DNA of 64,000 nucleotides from Archegozetes longisetosus (GCA_018873245.2 JAEMBT020000002.1:558001-622000); one strand, 5' to 3'; shown: positions 1 through 11,239, counted from the stretch's first letter. Made by a program: numbers and translations. The notes: generated by a model from the sequence alone, not told the origin.

Positions 1-551
1 TTCTCTCGCCTGATATGCAACCAGATGACAAAGATTTCAAGTCTCTATCGAGGACATAGAAATATTTTCAATTAATTTCAAAAGTGATTTTTAAATCCCC
101 AATCTTTACCCTAAAAATAGAGAAGTCTATCACAAATGAACTCTTTATATTAATTATTTGCTTTGCTTGTTAGTGAAATAATTTTAAAACTATTGCTATA
201 GCGTACTTAAGCATACAAATAGTCTTATTATAGCCTGAATTGTGAGCCTAATTCACAAAATTAAAACACGTAGCTATATTATAAAATAAATAAAAGTTTT
301 AATTTCATATCTTTCTTAATGCCACTAATTTAAATTTAGTAAATAAATGATAAACTTAGATCTAATCTCAAAAAATATATTAGTTTACCAAAGTATGCTG
401 CACTATTTGCAAAATCACAAAAGCTTAGGTTTGTATGACAACTTTTTCAACGATAACAATATGAATACTATTAGCTAATGCCAAAGTCGCACAAACTATG
501 TAGTGATTTAGAAATGTTATTTTCTAATAATTCTCAAACATTAAGGTTAAA
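1..551. other. A/T-rich flank, no gene seen
   Basis: No coding frame, repeat or RNA gene could be supported here. It is the upstream flank of the esterase-like relic; I see no convincing TATA box. Confidence 0.5.
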
Positions 552-1846
552 ATGAAAGTTTTAATAGTTTTATCAGTAATTCTAACATTAACATATTGTA
601 AGTCATTGCTTGAAATGAAAAATAAATTTTTAATAACCAACTATTATTTAGAGCTTCAAAAAGTTCTTTTGTTTCTAAAATTTGCTCTAAGCTCTATATG
701 ATATTCAAATAAAAAACTTAATAGTCAATCATTATTCTGAAAGAGTGTGAAATCAATGAATTTTTTCATCTGCTAATTTCATCGAAGGTTTTGAGGATGA
801 CATAAAAAAAACTAAAGCAAATCAAAGAACTTCCGGATCCATTTCTTTTCAATGATGGAACGCGAGTCGCGAAACCGAGCGATTGGGCTAAGCGTCGGAA
901 CGAAATCAAAGAAATGGCTCAACACTCAAATACGGACATCTTCCGCCTCCTCCTGATCACTTAAACTCATTTTTAACCGGGAATATCCTAAAAGTCGACA
1001 TAACAGTGAATGGGACTCAGGCCTCGATTAGTGCAATGGTTGATTTGCCCTTAAATCTCACAAAACCATATCCAGTAATGATAATCGCATTATTCTCAAA
1101 CTATTCGTTCGCTAAGTACAGTTTCGCAACCATTAGTTTAGATCTCCCGAAAGTTGCCAGTGACAATAATAACCGGTCGGGAACCTTTCACGAATTATAC
1201 CCTCTCTCTGACACCGGTGCCCTCATGGCCCGGGCTTGGGGTTTTCATCAGGTCATCGATGCATTGACTTCTATGAGAGAGTTTAATATTAAGCAAATAG
1301 CAATGGCCGGACATTCTCGGTATGGAAAAGCAGCTCTTTTGGCTGGGGCTTTTGATGACCGCGTGGCTATAACTTACCCGATTTCTTCGAGTCTGAGTGG
1401 AGTCGCTAATTACAGGTTCTTTTATGAAGAGGATGGGAAGGAGGAGAAAATTGATCACGCCTATGGTTCGTTCCCATGGTGGTACACACCGCTATTTGGT
1501 CAATTTGTTCCTGGTGTCACTCGATTACCTTTTGATCAGCACGCTATCATAGCTTTGGTCGCCCCGAAAGCTGTACTTATAACAGAAGGAACTGAAGATT
1601 ATTTGACTAGTCCACAAGGCACTAGCTTCTCTTGTGGGCTGCGAAGATTGTCTATCAATATCTTGGTGTTGGGATCATATTGGTATTGCATATCGTAAAG
1701 GTGGACACTACCCAACCGATGAAGACTTCACAGCCATTATTGAGTTTGCAGACCATTATTATAATGGTTTCCATTATAATAGAAGCTTCAATGATGTTCC
1801 GTACCCTTTTGATAAAGTAGCGATTCCATGGTCAGCACCGAACTAA
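552..1846 (+). pseudogene. CE15 glucuronoyl-esterase-like pseudogene
   Basis: The relic resembles carbohydrate esterase family 15, which cleaves ester bonds between glucuronic acid on xylan and lignin alcohols. A short exon at 552-597 encodes a signal peptide (MKVLIVLSVILTLTY) and ends at GTAAGT; an acceptor near 787 fits its phase. The body opens with ELPDPFLFNDGTRV, a typical CE15 start. Next come the nucleophile motif GHSRYGKAALLAGAFDDR near 1310, then DQH near 1540, an acidic stretch (EGTEDY) near 1590 and a late GGH near 1702, which fits the catalytic His. Homology moves between reading frames near 830, 920, 1625 and 1670, so no single frame encodes the enzyme. I call it a pseudogene, although clustered base-calling errors are possible. 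CE15 is mainly bacterial and fungal, so horizontal acquisition is plausible but inferred. Confidence 0.75.
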
Positions 1847-2200
1847 CTAATTACTAAATCTGAATAGCTATTCTCATGAATCTCACCAAATATGCTTACT
1901 TTGCTTAAATTTACACTCTTATACTTTGCGAATTGTACTTTAATGCCCAGAATTATGCTTTTATGCTGAGAAATTATGCATCATTCCCTGTAGCATTTAT
2001 GTTCATAAAGTTCTAATTACAAACTTAAAATCATTATATATTTTGATTTTTTATACGGTATTAAATTCAAATTGACATTGAGTTTGTTCAAAAACAAAGA
2101 CATATCAGCATAATCATTAAACTACAAAATCTTTATTTGAGTTGTAATTGAGAAAAATTCTTTTAATTTTTGTGTTGTGAGACTTCGTCTCTTTTATTCC
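1847..2200. other. Intergenic, no gene seen
   Basis: A/T-rich sequence downstream of the esterase relic. I see no coding or repeat structure. Confidence 0.4.
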
Positions 2201-2339
2201 CAAGATAACTGAAGAGTTTCTCGACCTCTGAACTGAATATGGGAATAGATAAATAGGTAACAACAATTGGAGTAATTGTAAATTTTGCTTATTATCCTAC
2301 CAAAATTTCATTAAATTCAAACTATAATTTTCTTCAAGA

Positions 2340-3480
2340 ACAGGCAATGATTTATATTGAGCCAAGTCATTATAAAGTTTAGCACATCTGTCTATATCAT
2401 TTTTTTGAGCGAATTAACAATAAAAGGGTTTGAAGTCAAGCTTTTCAGCTCAATCGATTCAAAATTTTGACAATTATCTATTTGTTTCGGATTAAAAATT
2501 TTATTTGGGGTCAATCCGGGCTAATGGGTCTAACGGGATTCCTAACCCCTACCCCTAAGTGTGACATCATTAGATTCGGTTTGTCCAGATGAACATTTTG
2601 ATACCACATGATCACTTCTGATCCAAACCTGATCACTTCTGGCCAACTCCCGACGGGAGTGGCTGACCCCTCCAAATTATATATCATTCAACTCAGGATA
2701 TCGTACTAAGCATTTTGATACCTCACTTAACAAATTATCACAATTAGTTCTCAAGATAACCATCTTTACTTGGTTTAGTATCTCGCAATGGATAGACTTG
2801 TATTTTTCGAGTAGTAACACAAACAAGCCATCTTATAAACTAAGGGAGAATAAGTTATGTCGCGAAGCGACCTAACTTATTATACCTTAGTTCAAGTTCA
2901 AATCAGGTTTGGTTTGGGGTACAACTTTGTAAAGCCAGGCTTATCCATTTTCGAGAGGGTTAGGTCTAGGTGGCCAGAAGTGGTCAAGTTCGGGTTGGAA
3001 GTAGTCAAGTGAGATATCAAAATGTTCAGCTCGACGAACTGAATCCAATGATGTATCGCACTTGGGGGTGGGAAGTTGAGTACCCCTTTAGACCTATTAG
3101 CCCGGATTCACCCCTTATTTGATTAGTAAACTCATAAGAAAGTTGTTCGTGTGAGTTTAAATATTTCTTAAGTTTTGATTTCGCGATTCCAACAGCATTA
3201 ATAGTTTCCGAGATGATATTTTCAGAATACTTTAAACTTCTATTTCCTTTGATACACAAATAATACCATTAAGAATGTTTTTGAGAACACTCGAGTCATT
3301 ATTAAACCTGTCGCACAAAAACTTTCATTGTTTCTGAGATATTCTCTCAATAACTGTGACAGCAATACCTGAGATGAAATCTAATTTTGACTTTAATTCT
3401 GATCCAATAGCTTTGTATTTGAGTACAAAATGAGTTGCTTTGAGCACTTTTGGCTGGAGCCTTTTTTTGCTTTTGAGCTG
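2340..3480 (-). pseudogene. Unrecognised coding remnant, copy 1, split by an insertion
   Basis: Read on the minus strand, 3120-3290 encodes a peptide including KSKLKKYLNS and QLSYEFTNQI. It is clearly homologous at protein level to the plus-strand copy at 4300-4557 (KSKPKKYLNT, QLSCEFTNQI). Coding-like sequence extends upstream to about 3480 and resumes beyond the inserted element near 2500 (IFNPKQ), matching the uninterrupted order in copy 2. I do not recognise the protein family. The similarity of the two copies in amino acids, and the lack of a long open frame, suggest two old degraded members of one multicopy gene or element. Confidence 0.5.
2507..3114. mobile_element. 608-bp TIR element (MITE-like) with 6-bp TSD
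   Basis: The ends are imperfect inverted repeats beginning GGGGTSAATCCGGGCTAAT and extending roughly 150 bp. The flanks carry a 6-bp direct repeat, TTATTT, at 2501-2506 and 3115-3120. The insertion interrupts the coding remnant; the second copy of that remnant near 4485 shows the unoccupied arrangement, which confirms the boundaries. No transposase is encoded, so it is non-autonomous. I cannot assign the superfamily from the TSD alone. Confidence 0.75.
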
Positions 3481-3661
3481 AACTTATGTCTTTTCATGCA
3501 TTCTACTCAAAAAGAATAATTATTCAGCATTAATCATTACTAGGTATATCCTCTGTCGGGATATACACAATTGACCTGAGAGTAATACGGTCGTTAATAG
3601 CCTTTCTAAGTACAGGTAAGAATTTCATCAAATATTACAGAATAAATAATAAACATATTCA

Positions 3662-3924
3662 AAAGGGTCACTGGGGTGTAGTGGTCAGCGAGTCGAACCT
3701 TGGGGTGGAGGTCCCAGATTCGAACCTCGTGGTCGCTATACTTCTTTGACTGCGACATGCTGGCCCCATGTCCTCGGTTATAACCGCCTTTGGCCCGATG
3801 TGCATGCCCCGCCCGACTGCCTCGAAAAAACTCACTCTGTAAATGGGGCTCGAGTGAGTCTCCCTAAGTGGAGTTGGGCTCGCGTTAGTCTCCCGAAAGG
3901 GAGGGAAACGCACGAAAACGAACG
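3662..3924 (+). repeat. tRNA-derived SINE with 10-bp target-site duplication
   Basis: This is a G/C-rich 263-bp insert in A/T-rich DNA. Its head resembles a tRNA gene, with an A-box-like TGTAGTGGTCAGCG near 3676 and a B-box-like AGATTCGAACCTC near 3716, the internal RNA polymerase III promoter. It ends in an A-rich AAAACGAACG tail. The flanks are perfect direct repeats AACATATTCA at 3652-3661 and 3925-3934, the mark of LINE-driven retroposition. The perfect duplication suggests a fairly recent insertion. It is too long and too unlike a cloverleaf beyond the head to be a functional tRNA. Confidence 0.85.
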
Positions 3925-4299
3925 AACATATTCATAATATTTTATGTTAATGAAGAAAAATATTCTGCCCGTTATCGACTGCTTTCTAATTTTTGTATAG
4001 AGCTTTCTCATCAGATTTTGACTCCGCTTCTTTGTGCAATTTCTAATTCTTGCTTTTAGTCTATGAAAATTATTGATCTTTCAGTGTTCCTCATAAATAT
4101 CGTCTTTCAAACTTCTTCAAAGATCCTTAATTTGTCTCAATTGAGGAGCTTTTGTCAGGTTTAACTTCTTAGACACACGTTTGACATTATGTTTTTCATA
4201 GGCGGCTAAAGTATGTGCCTAAGGAGTTAAAATCGATGGAATCAAAATATTTGCCAAAATCTAATAAGAAAACTCTATACAAAAATCCGAAAACGGCAT

Positions 4300-4557
4300 A
4301 TAAGGGGGAGTGTTTTCAAAATTTTTCTTAATAGTATTATTTTGTGTATCGAAGGAAATAGGAATTTAAAGCATTCTGAAAATGCCGTCTCGAAAGCTAT
4401 TAGTGCTGTTGGAATCACGAAATCAAAACCTAAGAAATATTTAAACACAGATAAACAGCTTTCTTGTGAGTTTACTAATCAAATAAGAATTTTTAATCCG
4501 AAACAAAGTATTGTAGAGCCTAAATCTAGACAAAATATCGAAGTTTCCCATCTTTAA
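4300..4557 (+). pseudogene. Unrecognised coding remnant, copy 2
   Basis: An open stretch read on the plus strand ends at a stop at 4555-4557. It is a divergent inverted copy of the remnant at 3120-3290, sharing GNR-LK-SEN, AVGI-KSK-KKYLN and QLS-EFTNQI patterns. Here the frame runs past the site where copy 1 carries its insertion. It lacks a start and any recognised domain. It may be a piece of a multicopy gene family or of an unknown element. Confidence 0.5.
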
Positions 4558-4559
4558 GA

Positions 4560-5270
4560 TTTTCTTAAAGCTTTAAAATTTATTTACAGTACTCAATAAA
4601 TCTAAAAAGCTATAAAATTTCAATTGTGAAATTAATTATATTTCCTTTGTGATTTCGCAGCATTGAGTAGCTTAAGTTATCTTTAGCATAATTGCAAATT
4701 CTGAACAAGAAATTAAAGACTAGCAATTTCAATAGATTAAAATACGTTAGCTTTGAATCAATACACATTGAATTACTAAGATGAAGCATTTGTAATAGAA
4801 GTACCTATTTATTCAGCACAAACCTGGACGCTCAATCACTCTAAATCTATTAGAGTTTGCATTTTTAAATCAATTTTTAGTTTATTGAACTTTTGTTTTA
4901 TGATTAATACTGTTTGATTGATTGCAGTTTTCAAAATTTTAAAACCACTTCTATGGCAGGGAAGACAAAAGAAAAAAATTTTATTTTGAATTCATTTAAA
5001 TAAATAGAATTTGAGTACAATTAAAATAGATAAACATGAAATTGAGTTTTGATACTATCAAAACTTGAAAGTAGGAAGACTTGACTGCAGTTTTCATTTC
5101 ATTAAAACTATTAAAATTACACATAACATGCTTTCGTTAATTGGCAACTTCTAAGTAAACTTATAAAACAAATTGATGGCAAAATTATAATGAAAGAAAC
5201 TCAGTTCGAGGTAAATTCAATCATTTTAGAAGATCATAAATCTACAGTTAACAGCAAAGTCACTTGAACA
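4560..5270. other. Intergenic, no gene seen
   Basis: A/T-rich spacer between the coding remnant and the 3' end of the first cysteine-rich gene. Nothing else supported. Confidence 0.4.
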
Positions 5271-5273
5271 TGC

Positions 5274-5558
5274 TCATTTTCTACCTCTCGTACACGGACC
5301 TCCACAAACCATATCAGGCTTACAATCATATTTGTCTTGACACCTTTTATAGTTGGCACGTCTGTTGTTGGCTGTGTAACACCATTCATCGTCTAGACCT
5401 AACCCTAAACATCTTGACCAACACCGTTGATGATAACAACCATAAGTAACGGGCCATAACTCAGGAATACCTCGATTTCTAGTTGGATCCGTGTTTTGAC
5501 TAAATGTCAAACCAATAAGTGATAAAACAATACATAAAATAATAGTCTTTGAACTCAT
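5274..5558 (-). CDS. Secreted eight-cysteine protein, paralogue A
   Basis: A complete single-exon frame of 94 residues. Residues 1-20 form a signal peptide (MSSKTIILCIVLSLIGLTFS), so the product is secreted. The mature part carries eight cysteines spaced C-x4-C-x3-C-x9-C-x12-C-x5-C-x5-C-x3-C, with CWSRC and a DDEWC segment. It is clearly paralogous to the gene at 15683-15964, which keeps CWSRC, LGL-x2-EWC, KYDC and the last four cysteines. A TATAAAAG box lies 73 bp upstream and a STAT-type site 230 bp upstream. Disulphide-stabilised secreted proteins of this size are often defence effectors or cuticle or haemolymph proteins. I do not recognise the family, and a function is not claimed. Confidence 0.85.
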   Translation of the reverse strand: MSSKTIILCIVLSLIGLTFSQNTDPTRNRGIPELWPVTYGCYHQRCWSRCLGLGLDDEWCYTANNRRANYKRCQDKYDCKPDMVCGGPCTRGRK

Positions 5559-5630
5559 TATATAACTTTCACAACTTTTTAGTGTAGTTATGACTATTTT
5601 TCATATAACTTCATGTTATGTTTACCATTT

Positions 5631-5796
5631 CTTTTATACTGAGATTTTTTTGCTAAAAGGATGTTTAACACAAATTTCTGTTATGTGAATGACACATACC
5701 TAAAGTCAGAGATCAATAAACTGTATATGGAAAAATTTAGATTGTTCGATTCAATACATGTGGCCATCTCTTTAGTTTACTATAGTCTTCCCGGAA
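5631..5796 (-). promoter_or_regulatory. Promoter module A: TATA box plus STAT-type site
   Basis: On the minus strand TATAAAAG is at 5638-5631 and the palindrome TTCCCGGAA at 5788-5796. Between them lie blocks shared with the upstream region of paralogue B, such as AGGATGTT-AACAC and AGATCAATA. TTCNNNGAA is the known STAT binding consensus; that this one is used is inference. Confidence 0.6.
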
Positions 5797-6172
5797 CACA
5801 CTGAATTTATTGTTTAAATTTTTCTTCCTTAAACAAAATTTAACATATTTATTTTATATTTTCGAAGAATTAAGATAGAACTAGTTTCTACCTTAAAAAT
5901 ATTATTATTTTTATTAACTAGCATTTTACTGGAGAAAATCGTTGATCGAAATTTCTTTCTATTCAATTTTTATTTAAATGTTTTTCTTAAAATTTATCAT
6001 TCCTCGCAATCAATACATGAACAAATTCGATTGATTCAGTTTATAATTAATTTTTAATATTTCAATCCAGATACTATTCATAATGGGAAAAGATAAGATA
6101 GTGTGAAACAATAAAATTTAGATTGGAGTAATCTTTCCTGTTTTTGAATATGAAACTTACCCCAAAAATTTA

Positions 6173-6680
6173 CAGTAAGTCTCATATTAACATGTAATTC
6201 AACTCAATAGCAATATTGATGAGACTTATAAATTTTGAGAAAAATCTTTATCAAAATATCCGTCAAAATAAACTGATTATTCATCAATAAATCAAGTTAA
6301 TAAGTCTATAAAGCAGTCTTTGTTTTCTGCAGTGATCTCTGTGTTTAAAGCATGTCTTAAATATGTTAGTAAGATTAATCATATATCCTAATTGACATTC
6401 CAATAATTGTTTAAGCGTCAATTCAATTACTTAAAAATTAATTTCATAAAAGGTATTGAAAATACGGCTCAAGTTATTTGTTTGATCAATTTTACTAACA
6501 TATTGAAGATATGCTTAATTACTTTGAACTCTGCAAAAACTAAGACTGCTTCGCAGACTTATTACTTGATTTATTGATGGATAGTTTATTTTGACTGATA
6601 TATATTTTAACAAAGATTTTTCATAAATTTATAAGTACATTACTATTGAGCTGAGTTACATGCTAATGTGAAGTTTACTG
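6173..6680. mobile_element. Hairpin MITE, 508 bp, TA target site
   Basis: Long imperfect inverted arms of over 200 bp meet near 6450. The ends are CAGTAAGTCTCATATTAACA on the left and, read inward from the right, CAGTAAACTTCACATTAGCA. TA flanks both ends (6171-6172 and 6681-6682), as expected for the Tc1/mariner group. There is no coding capacity. Confidence 0.7.
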
Positions 6681-6729
6681 TACGTTAGACAAAATGAAAC
6701 AATATATATATAAAGTTAAAACTAAAAAT

Positions 6730-7263
6730 AATATAACTGCACACATAAGATATTACTAAATTATAGTTTTCATCAAAACTTAACCATTCGTAAGAAAACA
6801 ATTCATACAAAGCTTCAATAATACACTTTTAACTCTTTACAACTTGATTTTTGACTGCTTTTGTTTGAATTTGTCTTTCTCTTATTTATATTTTCCTTGT
6901 TATTAAAACTTTATATCTATTAAATTTTTACCCATACTTTAGATAATAGTTTTCATAACTTTAACTTTCGAATGAAATATTATTCGAAAAGTGTACGGTA
7001 TAGAAAACTAAACAGTCTATAATGAAAAGTTAAAGTTATCAAAACTACAATTTAAAATGTGCGTAAAAAACTAATAGATATACAGTTCTAATAACAAGGA
7101 AAATATAAAAAAAGACAAATTCAAACAAAAGCAGTCAAAAATCAAGTTGTAAAGAGTTAAAAGTGTATTATTGAAGCTTTGTATGAATTGTTTTCTTACG
7201 AATGGTTAAGTTTTGATGAAAACTATAATTTAGTAATATCTGATTATGCGTGTGGTTATATTG
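6730..7263. mobile_element. Near-perfect hairpin MITE, about 534 bp
   Basis: Two arms of about 240 bp are inverted copies. About 165 bp inside each arm, from GATATTACTAAATTATAG to TGAATTTGTCTTT, appears identical by eye. The termini resemble ATATAACYRCACRCATAA. The high arm identity suggests a young insertion or arm conversion. No transposase frame is present; the short open frames here are by-products of the repeat. Confidence 0.7.
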
Positions 7264-8447
7264 TCTCAGTTTTGACTTTTATACGTATTCTGTTTCATTT
7301 TGCCTACCGTACATTTTCGAGGCAGTTTCATATCAACAAAACACAGTATGTCGGAAAATGGTATTTTCACGAAGTTTAATATTTCCGATATTTTCAGAGA
7401 TTTCAAAGAAATATCAAGTATTCGTATGATTTCAAAGATGATAACAATATGAGTAATATATGAACAAATTATGATTATGTGTATATGTTTTTGGTGGCAA
7501 TTTGTTCGTATTTGCAACTTTAAGTCACAAGAGACTGGTTCAAATCGAACAGTTAAGATGTAAAAGCTTATCAAATTTAAAAGCAGTTCTTTCCATATTA
7601 TTGCACGCACTGATGGTTAAAAAATTATACCTCGGGTGGGCAATTATAATAAATTACTAGGGAACCGTAAAAACGACGATAATTTGCTTAAAAATGCATT
7701 GAATAAGTTTTAGAGATAAAAATATAGTTGATATGCGCTACGATTTGAGTCATTTGCTTATGTTAATCATTATGTTTTAGTGTGGAGCTATAATAGCAGT
7801 GGCATCGTATGCAATTAAAGAGATTAATCATTTCAGTCCATGCCGTATCGTTTAAATGCATTCAAAGGTAAGTTAAATCTATTTCATGTGGTGGTTGTAA
7901 TTCAGTGGATTTCATACAGAATAGATGTGTATTCATTTAGGGTTCAAATAAAAGCTGTTAATTGGGTTTAGGAAATAGACCAGATTGTAATTCATCCAAA
8001 CCATTAGAACTGAAAAGTAAATCAAATTTCTCTCATAGAAATGAAATGCAGTGAAAACACAATTTGCTGTTATCTTTTGATCATCATATCTATGTGCTTG
8101 CAAGTGATAAATTGGGTCAATTCAGAACCCACAAAAGTTTATTTTCGCTAACAAATCTATTAATATCGAATCATGTCTTCATCAAAATATTTCGATTTCG
8201 CTCTCACAGAATGACGAATCACATTTGGACAAGTGATCACATGTGACAGATTATTACATTTCATGCATCTGAGAGAAAGTTTAAAACTTTTAGTATGTCT
8301 GATGAAGAAAATAAAGTGAAACTCAAATCAGGGGTTTTCGATTTAGACAAATGTCGAAAATATAAACATTAGTAATATGCTTGAAATGTTGAAAATAATG
8401 CTTTATATTTCATATCTGCTGCTTAAATCATTATGTAGTTAATAGTA
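7264..8447. other. Intergenic, no gene seen
   Basis: A/T-rich spacer between two transposon-derived hairpins. No coding, RNA or repeat structure supported. Confidence 0.4.
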
Positions 8448-8456
8448 GTTAATATG

Positions 8457-9198
8457 GGTTAAGGGGGAGTAAAGGGGCGCGACCCCATAAAAATCAAGAG
8501 TGGGATTAAAATGATAGTACTCGTCGAGACAAATCGAAATCTGATAGAATTGTTAAGCCACGCCCACCCGTTCAATAGATACGCCCACACTTCTATAATT
8601 TAGGTTTATTTGAATTCCGAGTGGGCGGAGCATCTTAAAAATTTTTTGATGAGTCTAATTTATAGTACTCATCGAGAGGAATCAAAATATATAAATGTAT
8701 ATGAGCCACGCCCACCCCTTCAATAGATACGCTCGCTTTTGTATGTTTGACATTTAATTGAATTCTGAGTGGGCGGAGCATCTTAAAATTTTTGTGATGG
8801 GACCATTTGATAGAGCTCCATGAGGCGAATCGAAATATTATTATCTGAATTCTAAGAGTGAGGTGACAATAGTAAGCTCTACTCACCCAGCTTAGGCTCA
8901 AACATTAATTGATATTCAAACGGATGTATTTCATGAAAGGGCAGATGTGGCTAGCATACGTTTATATATTTCGGTTCCTCTCGTTGAGTACTATAAATTA
9001 GACTCATCACATGATTTTTACGATGCTCCGCTCACTCGGAATTCAAATAAACCTAAATTATAGAAATGTGGGCGTATCTATTAAATGGGTGGGCGTGGCT
9101 TAAAAATTCTTTCAGATTTCGATTTGTCTCGACGAGTACTATCAACTTAATTCCACTCTTGATTTTATGGGGTCGCGCCCCTTTACTCCCTCTTAACC
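8457..9198. mobile_element. 742-bp TIR element with 9-bp TSD (Mutator-like MITE)
   Basis: Terminal inverted repeats of about 220 bp start GGTTAAGGGGGAGTAAAGGG and include a G/C-rich GGGGCGCGACCCC block near each end. The flanks are a perfect 9-bp duplication, GTTAATATG, at 8448-8456 and 9199-9207. Long TIRs with 9-bp duplications are characteristic of Mutator-like elements. Inside, a unit of about 145 bp with GCCACGCCCACCC and GAGTGGGCGGAGCATCTT is repeated in tandem (8565-8640 and 8704-8790). No transposase is encoded. Confidence 0.8.
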
Positions 9199-9207
9199 GT
9201 TAATATG

Positions 9208-10071
9208 TTTTAAGAAAAATACCTGATAAACGTTTTCCAATACTGACGAGGAGGGTATCGAAGTGTAAATCTCAGAATTCGATAAACAAATTTTTACAAA
9301 CTAATTTCAATATGCTGAATACGAATATCAAGTTTATGTTTGCGTAAAGTTAAAATTTAGCACTGAAAATCACAACAAAATTGGTAATTTATAAAGAAAT
9401 GTGTAAATCAAAGAGGATTTATACACCAGCTACAAGTAATAAAAACACTTTCCGAACACTGAGAACAATCCTGGTAACAAGTTTGCTCATCTAAAGTAAA
9501 ACAGATATTTATATTCTCGAATTTAAGATTGAGATCAAAGTAATAGTATCAATATTGATTAAGAGTTTTCTCTAAGAGAAAGATATCATATTATCAATTC
9601 TTATCTTTTCTATTAATTATATTTCTTTCAAAAAAGGTTTATTCAACTATTACTCATGGTCTTTTTCATTATTTTTGAAATGAAGCCAACATTATTTTAT
9701 CGTCTAATAATTAGTTTTATATTTATTAATTAATAAGATGTTTAAAGTTCTTAACAAGCCCTTAATAAATTCTTGAAAAAGGGCTAAAAGATTTTCAATT
9801 AAGGTTTAAACGATGCAGAAGTCTATGAACTCTCGAAATGTTATTTGAATTATTGAAATTTCAATCATTCGGTTGAGAATAAGAAATCAATAAAAGAAAT
9901 CAGTTCTGAAATGAGATACCAATGAATTAATCTTTTGTTGACAAAAATGTTGTCTTTTGTTTTAATCTCAAAACTGTTTAAGAGTTGAGTCAATAAAACA
10001 AAAGAGACCAAAAGTCAAATTTAGTTATCTAATATTAAGATAAACTTTAATTTGTATTCATTATCATAAAC

Positions 10072-10111
<40 letters not shown>

Positions 10112-10900
10112 CTTTGATTACTATTAATATTGAGAACAATGGCTACTAGGAAACTGTTCAAAATGTATGTAGATTTCACTTTACGCAAAAATAAACTTTA
10201 TATTCGTAATCAGCGCCTTGAAATTAGCTTGTAAAGGAAATTTTATCAAATTCTGAGATTTACACTTTGATACCCTTCCTCGTGAGTCACACATATAGAC
10301 GAAGAAACGATAAACATACTGGCCGAAATAGAATCTCAACGTTTCGATCACTTATTTACATACTTACACTGAAATTACTACATGAAAATCAGAATTTCCT
10401 CTAAAAATTATTTCACACCAAATGGAAAGTACTCCAAAAATTTGATTGAAACATATCAAATTATAGTGCAAGTTTTTGATACATTTTTCAAGTAAAGAAT
10501 AAATCATATAAACAGATTTTTACTATCAATAAGATTAAAACGGAAAATGAAGATGGTTTACCTAAACGATTAGTAGCTTCTCTGTTGTGCAACTGAAAAG
10601 GTCTGTTGTTACCAGACACATCAGGCATAATCAGGCATATTTATGATGTCCAGTTCGGAAATGTTTCTAATATCAGATATGTACTGAAAGAAAGAATGTA
10701 AATTTCAACATGTGTTTTCAAATGTATTCATGCTGCCAAACTTTAAAAAATTGACAAACAGAAATTCAGAATTACATAAACATTAAAGAAAATTATCTAA
10801 ATTTGTTGTATATTCTAAAAAGGCTTTAGATCACAAATCAAATATTAATCGAAATAATATGAGTTGACTTATTCTACTAAAAAGACAATTTCTAAAGACT
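9208..10900. other. Intergenic with a (TC)n tract at 10073-10108
   Basis: A/T-rich spacer. The only structure seen is an uninterrupted TC dinucleotide run of about 36 bp. Confidence 0.5.
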
Positions 10901-11235
10901 CGAAGTCTTACAATGTTTTGTTAACTGAAGATATTGATGGCAGACATTAGAATATCAGATTTTGGTCTAACTAAAGTTTATAAAAAAGGAAAATTCAATA
11001 ATAAAGTTAAGGAAACTTCGAAATATATTCTACCTGAAGACGTTTGTGGTAAGAAATAAGACTTCAAAGCAAATATTATACATAGACTAGGAGTCATTTT
11101 AGAAAAAATCTCCGATAAAGATTTAACAGAACGGCTACCAATAATATGTTGATTAAAACGTGAATTTATACTATTTTCCTTTAAAAGGTCTGACAACAAC
11201 AGCAATCAGAACATTCTATCCCTGTTACTAAGGTT
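10901..11235 (+). pseudogene. Protein-kinase catalytic-core relic
   Basis: A fragment of a kinase domain is recognisable. SYNVLLTED, resembling the segment after the catalytic loop, is followed in another frame by IRISDFGLTKVY with the Mg-binding DFG. Then come KYILPEDV, at the position of the APE motif, and a weaker LGVILEKI helix. Stops and at least one frame change interrupt it, and the N-lobe is not seen. The LLTED-x-ISDFG style suggests a tyrosine-kinase-like group member. It is not derived from the CaMKII gene in this window, whose equivalent segment reads VKLADFGLA. Confidence 0.6.
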
Positions 11236-11239
11236 TGTT

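Noticed and set aside
3668-3937. Open frames on both strands, and a possible tRNA gene
   Set aside because: They fall inside the SINE. The tRNA-like head has Pol III boxes but continues into a SINE body flanked by target duplications.
7266-7610. A 114-codon minus-strand frame
   Set aside because: It starts at the edge of the hairpin MITE and has no recognisable domain; chance opening in A/T-rich DNA is the better explanation.
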